From Candidatus Buchananbacteria bacterium (GTDB lineage: Bacteria > Patescibacteriota > Patescibacteriia > CAIXNZ01): DNA of 47,549 bases. The notes under the pieces are model-generated. The model worked only from the letters and a program-made list of their open reading frames with translations. It was not told where the DNA came from and made no database searches. The translations under genes and the position numbers were made by a program. Shown piece by piece: positions 41,623 through 47,549 of this stretch (positions are counted from its first letter, which is position 1; each line of letters starts with the position of its first letter). The stretch covers positions 1 to 47,549 of the forward strand of contig WJKP01000031.1 in NCBI GenBank assembly GCA_014729025.1. Direction: 5' to 3'.

Positions 41623-42840
41623 TTATAAAGCAAAAGCTAATTGCTCTTGATTTTGATTGGGTAATAAACTGTTTTCACCCAAAATCGGCAGAATTTTATT
41701 ATTAAAACTGGCCTGACCAAAATATTTTCCCTTTATTAAAATGAAATTTACAGCCCGTTTTAAAACCACGCCGATATTTTTAAGTTCTTCAAGGCTGGTA
41801 ATATGGAAATCTTTTCTGAGTTTGATGATTCGTCTGGCACTAATTTCACCAATACCCGGAATACGTAGTAAAGCCCGATACGACGCTTTATTAATTTCTA
41901 TTGGAAACTTATCTAAATTAAGTATTGCCCAAGCCATTTTGGGATCAAAATCAAGCGGTAAATTACCAGTCTGATCAAAAGGTAATTCCTGAAAAGCAAA
42001 ACCATAACGGCGCATCAACCAATCAGCCTGATAAAGCCGACTCTCTCTTTTCAAAGAAACTGGTTCTTTGACCGGTAAATTGCTGGCCTGATTAACAGGT
42101 ATAAAAGCCGAATAATATATCCGGCACAAATTAACTTTTTGATAAAGCCAGGCTGAAGTAGTAATAATTTCCCGATCATTTTCCCCTGAAGCTCCGATTA
42201 TCATTTGAGTAGTCTGGCCAGCCGGAATTTTTGTTTTATCATTTTTAATAATTTTTTTCATGCTTAACATTGGCGCTATTAAATCATGTTTAAAATCTTT
42301 TTCCGGACAAATTAATTCCAATTTATTGGTTGTGGGACATTCCAAATTAATACTCATACGATTGGCCAAAACAGCCCCCTTATTAATTAAGCCTGGCGAA
42401 ACACCTGGTAAAACTTTTAAATGTATATAACCGCGAAACTGATATTCAAAACGTAAAATTTCTATAACTTTTATCATTCTTTCCATTGTTTCTTCTGAGT
42501 TTTTATAAATACCAGAAGTTAAAAATAAACCCTCAACATAATTTCGTTTATAAAACTGAATAAAAAGGTCGGCCAACTCTCTTTCCCCAAAACAAGTCTT
42601 GAGCCGATCATTACTTTTACGATTAATACAGTATAAACAATCATTAATGCATTGATTGGTTAAAAGTACTTTAAATAAAGATATACAACGACCATCAGGC
42701 GTAAAAGAATGACAAACCCCCATACGAGACATATTACCAAAACCTTTACTCCCCCAATTTGACTGGCTACAAGCAGAAGAAGCACAAACATCGTATTTAG
42801 CAGCGTCGGTTAAAATTTTTAATTTATTTAAAATTTCCAT
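41623..42840 (-). CDS. Putative DNA modification/repair radical-SAM protein
   Basis: 405 residues matching the TIGR03916 family. The 4Fe-4S cluster motif is C64-x3-C68-x2-C71 in TNQCINDCLYC. The start ILTDAAKYDVCASSACSQSNWG, then GVCHSFTPDGRCISLFKVL, is typical of the family and holds further cysteines. The C-terminus has a helix-hairpin-helix DNA-binding unit (LLRIPGIGEISARRIIKLR, about residue 325-345). The family is thought to act on DNA lesions, like spore photoproduct lyase, but this is unproven. It is coupled to DUF4130 downstream. lexA lies behind it on the same strand, which would fit damage control, although I see no SOS box directly before it. Confidence 0.87.
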   Translation of the reverse strand: MEILNKLKILTDAAKYDVCASSACSQSNWGSKGFGNMSRMGVCHSFTPDGRCISLFKVLLTNQCINDCLYCINRKSNDRLKTCFGERELADLFIQFYKRNYVEGLFLTSGIYKNSEETMERMIKVIEILRFEYQFRGYIHLKVLPGVSPGLINKGAVLANRMSINLECPTTNKLELICPEKDFKHDLIAPMLSMKKIIKNDKTKIPAGQTTQMIIGASGENDREIITTSAWLYQKVNLCRIYYSAFIPVNQASNLPVKEPVSLKRESRLYQADWLMRRYGFAFQELPFDQTGNLPLDFDPKMAWAILNLDKFPIEINKASYRALLRIPGIGEISARRIIKLRKDFHITSLEELKNIGVVLKRAVNFILIKGKYFGQASFNNKILPILGENSLLPNQNQEQLAFAL

Positions 42841-42866
42841 AAATCAGCAATATTTTAAAATTAATT

Positions 42867-42927
42867 TCGGCTGGATTGATCAACCGTCAGAGCCCATAAC
42901 TTCTTACAGTTTTAATCCAGCCGAATT
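42867..42927 (-). promoter_or_regulatory. Hairpin in the leader of the radical-SAM gene
   Basis: The 12-base arms TTCGGCTGGATT and AATCCAGCCGAA are perfectly complementary, with a 37-base interior that contains a small AACT/AGTT hairpin. It lies 27 bases before the radical-SAM start codon on the minus strand. There is no T tract, so it is more likely a leader structure or protein-binding site than a terminator. A second AT-rich hairpin (CCTATTTT/AAAATAGG) lies at about 42950-42968. The remaining 42970-43090 shows nothing clear. Confidence 0.45.
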
Positions 42928-43094
42928 ACCAACTTTTAGTTTTGCTTCCTATTTTAAAAAAAATAGGTTATATTTTTTTATTATTTAATTTTTAAACTTG
43001 GGTCACAAGTACTTATCAAGTCAAAAAAACGACAAATTAATTTACGATAAATGGATTTTTGTTTTCTGGACATATTGTTTTTAGTTAATAATTA

Positions 43095-43122
43095 TTGCAA
43101 AATATTTAAAATGATTTATAAT
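43095..43122 (+). promoter_or_regulatory. Promoter of the 43129-43232 candidate sRNA
   Basis: TTGCAA (43095-43100), a 16-base spacer and TATAAT (43117-43122). No protein gene lies downstream on this strand for 1.8 kb. Confidence 0.65.
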
Positions 43123-43128
43123 AATAAA

Positions 43129-43232
43129 AGAGGGCTTAAGCTTTTAAGTTCTTCTGTCTCTTGTAACAGCAAGAGACAATAAATACACCAAGAACAGACT
43201 CACTCCATTCTATTGGGGTGAGTTTTGTTTAG
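43129..43232 (+). ncRNA. Candidate small RNA with switchable 3' hairpin
   Basis: From a good promoter to a terminator in about 104 bases, with no open frame. GTTCTT...AAGAAC (ends near 43148 and 43196) encloses the perfect hairpin GTCTCTTG/CAAGAGAC (43157-43178). The terminator is ACTCACTCCA (43198-43207) with TGGGGTGAGT (43214-43223), one G-U pair, then TTTGTTT. The same right arm can pair instead with ACTCACCCCAA (43257-43267), eleven bases without mismatch, which would remove the terminator. The RNA lies antisense to the lexA 3' flank rather than to lexA itself. It matches no known family. Confidence 0.55.
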
Positions 43233-43300
43233 AAGATACTAGCTTACTAAAATCCGACTCACCCCAAACAGATCAGAGTATATTAATAATTAAATTTTAA

Positions 43301-43912
43301 TTAAGCAGGATTAAATTTGCGAATAACTGCCCTAACCACTCCTTGCACCAAAACGTCTTTTGCGTAAATCGGTTTCATACTAGAATTAGCTGGTTGCAAC
43401 TTTATTCGATTAGATTCCTTATAAAACTTTTTTAAGGTAGCAAAACTGTTATCCAATAAAGCAACAACAACCTGTCCATTACGTGGACTGGAATTTTCTT
43501 CAACTATCACATAATCACCGTCATAAATACCTTCATCAATCATTGACTGGCCCTTAACTCGTAAAACATAAGATTTAGCTTCATCTTTGATAAAATCAAT
43601 GGGTACGGCAATTTGCTCACGCTCCTCTACCGCTTCAATTGGCTGACCAGCAGTAATTAAACCAGCCAAAGAAAGAAAAATTGCCTCAGCTTTTTCATCA
43701 TCAATTAATTCAATAGAACGTGCTTCATTGGGATCAATTTTTAAATAACCTTTATTTTGTAAAGCTTGCACATGTTCTGCTACGGTTGCTGTTGAAGATA
43801 AATTAAAATGCTGTCCAATTTCCCGGTAACTAGGCGCATAACCATAGTCATCAATAAAATCATTAATAAAATCTAAAATTTCTTTTTGTCTTTTTGTTAA
43901 ATTTTCACTCAT
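43301..43912 (-). CDS. lexA: LexA repressor
   Basis: 203 residues. N-terminal winged helix-turn-helix (GYAPSYREIGQHFNLSSTATVAEHVQAL), self-cleavage site Ala88-Gly89 (ITAGQPIEA), and the S24 catalytic dyad Ser123 (GQSMIDEGIYDGD) and Lys161 (ATLKKFYKE). It represses DNA-damage genes and cuts itself when RecA is activated. Its promoter contains direct-repeat operators (43934-43989), so it autoregulates. There is no Shine-Dalgarno. Confidence 0.96.
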   Translation of the reverse strand: MSENLTKRQKEILDFINDFIDDYGYAPSYREIGQHFNLSSTATVAEHVQALQNKGYLKIDPNEARSIELIDDEKAEAIFLSLAGLITAGQPIEAVEEREQIAVPIDFIKDEAKSYVLRVKGQSMIDEGIYDGDYVIVEENSSPRNGQVVVALLDNSFATLKKFYKESNRIKLQPANSSMKPIYAKDVLVQGVVRAVIRKFNPA

Positions 43913-43933
43913 ATTTTTAATATTAATTAATAA

Positions 43934-43994
43934 ACCGAAAACAAACCGAACAAATCATACTTTAATAATATACCGAACATAAACCGAATGTCAA
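43934..43994 (-). promoter_or_regulatory. lexA promoter with two direct-repeat operators
   Basis: Minus strand: TTGACA (43994-43989), 16 bases, TATATT (43972-43967). The spacer is exactly TTCGGTTTATGTTCGG, that is ATTC-N7-GTTC, and a second copy, GTTC-GGTTTGT-TTTC, lies downstream of the start site (43951-43936). Half-sites repeat every 11 bases in the same direction, as in the alphaproteobacterial SOS box GTTC-N7-GTTC and unlike the inverted E. coli or Bacillus boxes. Confidence 0.75.
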
Positions 43995-44015
43995 GCCTAG
44001 TTATCCACAAATTAA

Positions 44016-44040
44016 AAAACCGACTATTTAGCCGGCTTTT
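44016..44040 (-). terminator. Terminator after the DUF389 gene
   Basis: Minus-strand stem CCGGCTA/TAGTCGG (one G-U pair, two-base loop) extended by AAAA/TTTT with one bulged base, then a run of six T. It separates the DUF389 gene from lexA. Confidence 0.8.
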
Positions 44041-44079
44041 TAATTTCCCTCTCCTACAAATTTTAATATTATAAAAAAT

Positions 44080-44778
44080 CTATTTATTATTTCCATTTTT
44101 AGCTTCCGCAAGTTCTTTAGCTTCTTCCTTTAATTCTTTTTGAACAGCCTTTTTCTCAGGATAAAAACCCAACAAAGAAAAAACTATCAAGCTGCCCAAT
44201 AAAACCCCCAATAAATTAGCTAAAAATAATTCAAGTGAACCTGATAATACATGTAAATTCCAAAAAGAAATACCAATACCAATTACGACCAAAGGCGGCA
44301 ATAAAGCTATAGCAACCGCTACTCCGACCATTCTTTCAGAAAATTCATCTTTTGAGGTAGTAAAAGCAGCTGCGATACCTGACGCCACAGCTACCCCAAA
44401 ATACATATAATTAGAAAACATTCTGGCAATAATTTCATCATTAAGTTCTTTATTAATTACGAAAAATGAAATAACAACCGAAATAGCAACAACAAATAAA
44501 ATTGATGCGCCCAAAACTTTTAAAGATCTGGCTATTAATTTGGGATTAGCCATACTAATCCCCATACTAATAGCTAAAATTGGTGATAATAAAGGAGTTA
44601 CAATCATACCACCAATTACAATCGCAACATTATTCATTAAAATCCCAAAAGTCGTTATTATGGCTGAAACAATTAAAATTAAAAAAAAGGCGTGAGTTGG
44701 TGAACTTGATTCAATTAATTTTTCTATGGTGTCTCTTTTTTGTTTAGAAGTCAGTTTTAACAATTCAATTTTAGGCAT
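44080..44778 (-). CDS. DUF389-family membrane protein
   Basis: 232 residues with about six membrane segments. The family signature is clear: SSPTHAFFLILIVSAIITTFGILMNNVAIVIGGMIVTPLLSPILAISMG, then VAVASGIAAAFTTSKDEFSERMVGVAVAIALLPPLVVIGI. DUF389 (TIGR00341) proteins are widespread and of unknown function, suspected to be transporters or channels. The C-terminus is a charged helical tail rich in Glu/Lys/Ala. It lies upstream of lexA on the same strand but is separated from it by a terminator. Confidence 0.88.
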   Translation of the reverse strand: MPKIELLKLTSKQKRDTIEKLIESSSPTHAFFLILIVSAIITTFGILMNNVAIVIGGMIVTPLLSPILAISMGISMANPKLIARSLKVLGASILFVVAISVVISFFVINKELNDEIIARMFSNYMYFGVAVASGIAAAFTTSKDEFSERMVGVAVAIALLPPLVVIGIGISFWNLHVLSGSLELFLANLLGVLLGSLIVFSLLGFYPEKKAVQKELKEEAKELAEAKNGNNK

Positions 44779-44851
44779 AAAGTAATTATTATAAATTAAT
44801 TTATTACTAATCTAATTATAGCAAAATATTTTAAAATATTCAAAGCTTGAT

Positions 44852-44880
44852 TTGGCATTTTTTATTTGTTAAGCTAAGAT
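44852..44880 (+). promoter_or_regulatory. Promoter of the 66-residue zinc-ribbon gene
   Basis: TTGGCA (44852-44857), a 17-base spacer and TAAGAT (44875-44880), about 40 bases before the start codon. Confidence 0.55.
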
Positions 44881-44919
44881 ATAAGTTCCAATGCCTATTT
44901 AAATGTAAAGGAGGGAAAA

Positions 44920-45120
44920 ATGGCTAAAAAGAATAAAAAGCAAAAGACAAAAAGAGCTTGCTTAAGATGCGATCGCGAATTTATGTCAGATGGTATTTAT
45001 AATCGCATCTGCCCTAACTGCCGAGAAGCAAATTCCAATATCGGCATAATGGAACCTCATGAACAATTAAATTATCCTGGCTGGGGGGTAAGCAGAAGAT
45101 CTCTTTCAGACGAATCATAA
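44920..45120 (+). CDS. Small zinc-ribbon protein, 66 residues
   Basis: A basic start (MAKKNKKQKTKRA) is followed by two cysteine pairs, C-L-R-C and C-P-N-C, 15 residues apart: CLRCDREFMSDGIYNRICPNCRE. This form (CLRCxxxFxSxGxxNRxCPxC) is common in small bacterial zinc-finger proteins of unknown role. AAAGGAGGG lies just before the ATG. The gene has its own promoter and terminator, so it is monocistronic. Confidence 0.78.
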   Translation: MAKKNKKQKTKRACLRCDREFMSDGIYNRICPNCREANSNIGIMEPHEQLNYPGWGVSRRSLSDES

Positions 45121-45143
45121 AACTTCCCGTTAAGGGAAGTTTT
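45119..45143. terminator. Bidirectional terminator after the zinc-ribbon gene
   Basis: Perfect 10-bp stem AAAACTTCCC/GGGAAGTTTT, five-base loop, T-rich tail. Its 3' arm ends at the stop of the convergent glycosyltransferase gene. Confidence 0.88.
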
Positions 45144-46813
45144 TATTTATTTAATTTTTTTAATTGACCCTTATTAAATATTAAAATATCCAATCTATCT
45201 TGTTCAAGTAATTGCAAATATTCATTCTGCAAATAAAAACGAATTTGGCTGGACGTATAATTATCATAATCATAACCCCATAATTCAAATACATAATTAT
45301 CCTTATATTTAGTCGGCAGACCAGTCACCCAATTGCCTTGATCAAAAGTTTCTGCCAACCAACCACCGGTCGGATACGAGCCCCAATATAAAATTTTCTG
45401 ATGCATATTTTGCCTTGTTAAATACAAATAAACTTGAAGTGTCTTGCCTTCAAATTGATAATTCGGATAATATAATCTGATAGCCAAATCAACAGCATTG
45501 CGAAACACCTGGGCGCCTTCCAAATTATCAGGCAAACTAATAAATAATAAAGTTTTATTTTGTTCATTTAAATTAATTACCTGGTGAAAATCTTGCTTAA
45601 TAACTTTTTCAGTTAATTGTCCTGCCAAATGCCAGGTGTAATTTTTATTTATTAAAGAAACAGAGAAATAAACCAGCAAACCAATAATCGCAAGATTGCG
45701 TAAAAATTTATCTTTTTTAATTTGCCAAATCAATAAACTCAATAAAATGCAAAAAACCACCGAAGGTAAATAATTATAACGTTCGCCTTCATTGGTAAAA
45801 TGGCCAAAAGCCAGAGGTAAAACAGGTAAAATTAAAATAATATAAAAATCCAGCAAAAAAGCCAGTTTAAATTTATATTTTCTTAAAACCAATAAAATCA
45901 AACTAACAATTAAAATTAATAATAAAATAAAAAATAATTTATTGGCCATAAAATAATCAGTCAATAAAATCCGCAAATCGCCATAAAAAAATAAATTAGT
46001 CAATAAAGCCACCAACATTTTAAAAATTTCAGTCAAATTAATTCTAAAAGTTTCCTCAGCATAATAACCGAAAAATAAACCAATTGCCCAATATCTGGCT
46101 AATAAATAAAATAATAAAATTGCAAAATAACCAATTACTCTGGTAATAATTTCTCGTAAAAAAAAATTGTTTTTACTTATTCCTTCATACAATTCCCAAA
46201 CTAAAATTAATAACGGCAAAGTAATGGCCAGTTCCTTGGTTAAAATTGCAATTATAAAACTTAGAATTGAAATAACAAGAAAATAAAACTTTTCTTTTTT
46301 ACGAAATAAAATATATAAATAAAAAGACAATAAATAAAAAAAAGCGGCTAATGGATCGCCCACTGCGGCTATCCAAATAATTGCCTCGCTATGATTGGGT
46401 AAAATAGCAAAAAACAAAGCTGCCAAAATCGCAACTTTATTTTTTTCTTTATAATTTTCAAATAAGGTCAAAGTCAATAAATAAATTAAAAAACAAACAC
46501 CAATATGAAAAATTAAATTAATTAAATGGTAACCAAGAGGATTTAAGCCAAATAAATTATAAGCTAAACTAAAAATCAAATTAAACATGGGCCGATAGCT
46601 GCCGCCCACGCCCTGCTCGCCAAAATAATTAGCTGAAAAATAATCAAGCAAAGAATACTGGCTGGTTTTGGTTGAATAAATCCAGTCAAAATCATCAGAC
46701 AAGAAGAAATCATTTAAATTAATTGCAAAAAAAGCTAGATTTAGCAAAATTAGACCTAAAAACAACCAAATATGAATTTTATTTATTTTTAACCCCACTC
46801 TTGACAAAATCAT
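45143..46813 (-). CDS. GT-C-type membrane glycosyltransferase
   Basis: 556 residues with about ten to twelve membrane segments in the first 390 and a soluble C-terminal part of about 160. After the first membrane helix comes an acidic loop, FFLSDDFDWIY, the place of the catalytic acid motif of GT-C enzymes (PMT, ArnT, STT3 groups). A later loop holds GVGGSYRPMFNL, and GYHLINLIFHIGVCFLIYLL is typical of TMTC/PMT-like proteins. Such enzymes move a sugar from a lipid carrier to protein or a surface glycan on the outer side of the membrane. Donor and acceptor are unknown. The start codon lies next to the strong promoter of the divergent leader at 46801. Confidence 0.75.
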   Translation of the reverse strand: MILSRVGLKINKIHIWLFLGLILLNLAFFAINLNDFFLSDDFDWIYSTKTSQYSLLDYFSANYFGEQGVGGSYRPMFNLIFSLAYNLFGLNPLGYHLINLIFHIGVCFLIYLLTLTLFENYKEKNKVAILAALFFAILPNHSEAIIWIAAVGDPLAAFFYLLSFYLYILFRKKEKFYFLVISILSFIIAILTKELAITLPLLILVWELYEGISKNNFFLREIITRVIGYFAILLFYLLARYWAIGLFFGYYAEETFRINLTEIFKMLVALLTNLFFYGDLRILLTDYFMANKLFFILLLILIVSLILLVLRKYKFKLAFLLDFYIILILPVLPLAFGHFTNEGERYNYLPSVVFCILLSLLIWQIKKDKFLRNLAIIGLLVYFSVSLINKNYTWHLAGQLTEKVIKQDFHQVINLNEQNKTLLFISLPDNLEGAQVFRNAVDLAIRLYYPNYQFEGKTLQVYLYLTRQNMHQKILYWGSYPTGGWLAETFDQGNWVTGLPTKYKDNYVFELWGYDYDNYTSSQIRFYLQNEYLQLLEQDRLDILIFNKGQLKKLNK

Positions 46814-46829
46814 AATAATATGTTATAAT
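46801..46829 (+). promoter_or_regulatory. Perfect-consensus promoter
   Basis: TTGACA (46801-46806), exactly 17 bases, TATAAT (46824-46829), with TGT before the -10. It is the only promoter in the window with both hexamers perfect, so very strong transcription is expected, starting near 46837. It overlaps the first codons of the divergent glycosyltransferase gene. Confidence 0.85.
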
Positions 46830-46836
46830 TATAAAA

Positions 46837-46980
46837 AGGATAAGTTAAGGCCCAGCCTCGCATTGGGCGAGGTGGCTGGGAGCTACACTGGCTCTTTGGC
46901 AAATGTCGGGGAACCGACAACAAATTACTCCGCTCGGAAGAGTGAGTAACCTTTCCCGGAAGGGAAAAAAGGAGAAGAAA
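46837..46980 (+). ncRNA. Structured leader RNA with three GGAA-capped hairpins
   Basis: Four hairpins in a row: CCCAGCC-TCGC/GCGA-(GGT)-GGCTGGG (46851-46880); TGTCGG-GGAA-CCGACA (46904-46919); TTACT-(C)-CGCTC-GGAA-GAGTG-AGTAA (46925-46949); TTTCCC-GGAA-GGGAAA (46952-46967). The last three all carry the same GNRA tetraloop. The region is far richer in G+C than other gaps. It ends in AAAAGGAGAAG, the ribosome site of the 139-residue gene. It is either the 5' UTR of that gene or a processed RNA; there is no terminator before the start codon. It matches no riboswitch known to me. Confidence 0.65.
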
Positions 46981-47400
46981 ATGTTGGAAAAAATCAAAAA
47001 ATCGACGATGGCGGTTATTACAGGAGTAATCCAGTTGAACAGCTGCTATGATAAGCAGCGTCATAAAATCAAGACACTGGAGTCATCGTTGAATAAACTC
47101 GGAAACCCGGGCTTTACTTTTGAAGACCCGGAACCGTTTTACCAAGACGCCGAAGATGAATTTTATTTAATCTTCATCTTCGGCACAATCCGATGGACGA
47201 CTCTGGATGCTGACACTGGCTATTCCAGTAGCTTATCGGATATTTCACTCAGCATGGTAGAACCGATTCTAGGTCGTCTTCCAAGCTTCCTAGAAGCCTA
47301 CCAAAAGGATCTGGAAAAAACGGAAGAAGAAAACAAAATGAGCCTGGAACGGCTCAGCGAAGTCGTTGAAGCGCTCAACGCCGTCTTCAGCGACAAATAA
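46981..47400 (+). CDS. Hypothetical protein, 139 residues
   Basis: The ATG at 46981 is chosen because AAGGAGAAG precedes it; the open frame upstream runs through the hairpin leader and is not credible. The protein has a helical start (MLEKIKKSTMAVITGVIQL), a middle with EDPEPFYQDAEDEFYLIFIFGTIRW, and a C-terminal helical part rich in Glu (YQKDLEKTEEENKMSLERL), suggesting a coiled coil. There is no signal peptide, membrane segment or known motif. Composition is GC-richer than the genome average seen here. With the strongest promoter, a strong SD and a clean terminator, it is probably abundant. Function is unknown. Confidence 0.65.
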   Translation: MLEKIKKSTMAVITGVIQLNSCYDKQRHKIKTLESSLNKLGNPGFTFEDPEPFYQDAEDEFYLIFIFGTIRWTTLDADTGYSSSLSDISLSMVEPILGRLPSFLEAYQKDLEKTEEENKMSLERLSEVVEALNAVFSDK

Positions 47401-47413
47401 GCTCCACGGGTCC

Positions 47414-47441
47414 GCGAGGAACCTTTAATCCTCGCTTTTTT
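47414..47441 (+). terminator. Terminator after the 139-residue gene
   Basis: Perfect 7-bp GC-rich stem GCGAGGA/TCCTCGC, eight-base loop, then TTTTTT. Confidence 0.88.
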
Positions 47442-47493
47442 ATTTGTTAAAATTCTGAAATTATGTTTATTATTTTGCCAATTTATAATATTA

Positions 47494-47522
47494 TTGACAA
47501 TGTGTTTTAAATTTGTTATAAC
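47494..47522 (+). promoter_or_regulatory. Promoter for a gene beyond the right edge
   Basis: TTGACA (47494-47499), a 17-base spacer and TATAAC (47517-47522), with TGT before the -10. No start codon with a long frame follows before the window ends. Confidence 0.6.
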
Positions 47523-47549
47523 CTTCTGATCATACATATCCTAATTATA

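Noticed and set aside
46903-46980. Longer start for the 139-residue protein
   Set aside because: The extra frame runs through three perfect hairpins, and the SD AAGGAG directly precedes the ATG at 46981.
1-47549. Recoded UGA (SR1/Gracilibacteria-type code)
   Set aside because: UGA ends real genes (17282, 12414) and no gene contains in-frame UGA at conserved positions.

Overview
The window looks like a chromosomal segment of an AT-rich, genome-reduced bacterium. A member of the Candidate Phyla Radiation (Patescibacteria, probably the Parcubacteria side) is the best fit. Gene content supports this: an archaeal-looking thymidylate synthase inside a compact dTTP operon, RtcB with archease and a presenilin-type protease, a ThrS without its TGS domain, and many small unrecognised proteins. 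This placement is inference, because the window holds no rRNA. UGA is used as a stop (for example at 17282 and 12414), so the standard bacterial code applies. No tRNA, rRNA, CRISPR array or insertion sequence was found.

Layout. 1-2152 (minus): start of a large secreted FG-GAP/Calx-beta/dockerin-like protein that runs off the left edge. 2229-4649 (plus): rpmE, then prfA-prmC (peptide release). 4681-10140 (minus): three small unknown genes with strong Shine-Dalgarno (SD) sequences, a DUF3048 lipoprotein, rplY, a zinc-ribbon protein, rodA and a membrane protein. 10151-12385 (plus): gyrB. 12414-13942 (minus): two small genes and a GC-richer papain-fold protease. 14027-16673 (plus): secE-nusG-rplK-rplA with a possible attenuator between rplK and rplA. 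16677-21108 (plus): nucleotidyltransferase, deaminase, HIT protein, thymidylate synthase, dUTPase and dTMP kinase, which together can lead from dCMP/dUTP to dTDP. 21130-24518 (plus): membrane protein, gatB, a frame-broken repeat gene and a coiled-coil protein.

24517-27493 holds miaA and miaB (both minus) with two small plus-strand membrane-protein genes between them, bracketed by a duplicated copy of the miaB 3' end. 27503-34375 (minus): thrS behind a T-box-like leader, a baseplate-J-like membrane protein and dnaE. 34362-37081 (minus): presenilin-like protease, archease and RtcB. 37110-37382: candidate structured RNA. 37426-39782 (plus): L,D-transpeptidase, phosphoribosyltransferase and prs. 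39808-44778 (minus): yvcK, DUF4130 plus radical-SAM repair pair, a plus-strand candidate sRNA, autoregulated lexA and a DUF389 protein. 44852-47549: zinc-ribbon protein, GT-C glycosyltransferase, and a perfect-consensus promoter driving a leader with three GGAA-capped hairpins ahead of an unknown 139-residue protein.

Two themes cut across the window. First, core genes almost all lack an SD sequence, whereas about a dozen small or accessory genes carry near-perfect AAGGAGG sites. Second, the intergenic gaps contain well-formed RNA structure in five places (15489-15577, 29312-29521, 37110-37382, 43129-43232 and 46837-46980). These are the best candidates for undescribed biology here. All structures were read by eye and none has been tested by folding software or alignment.
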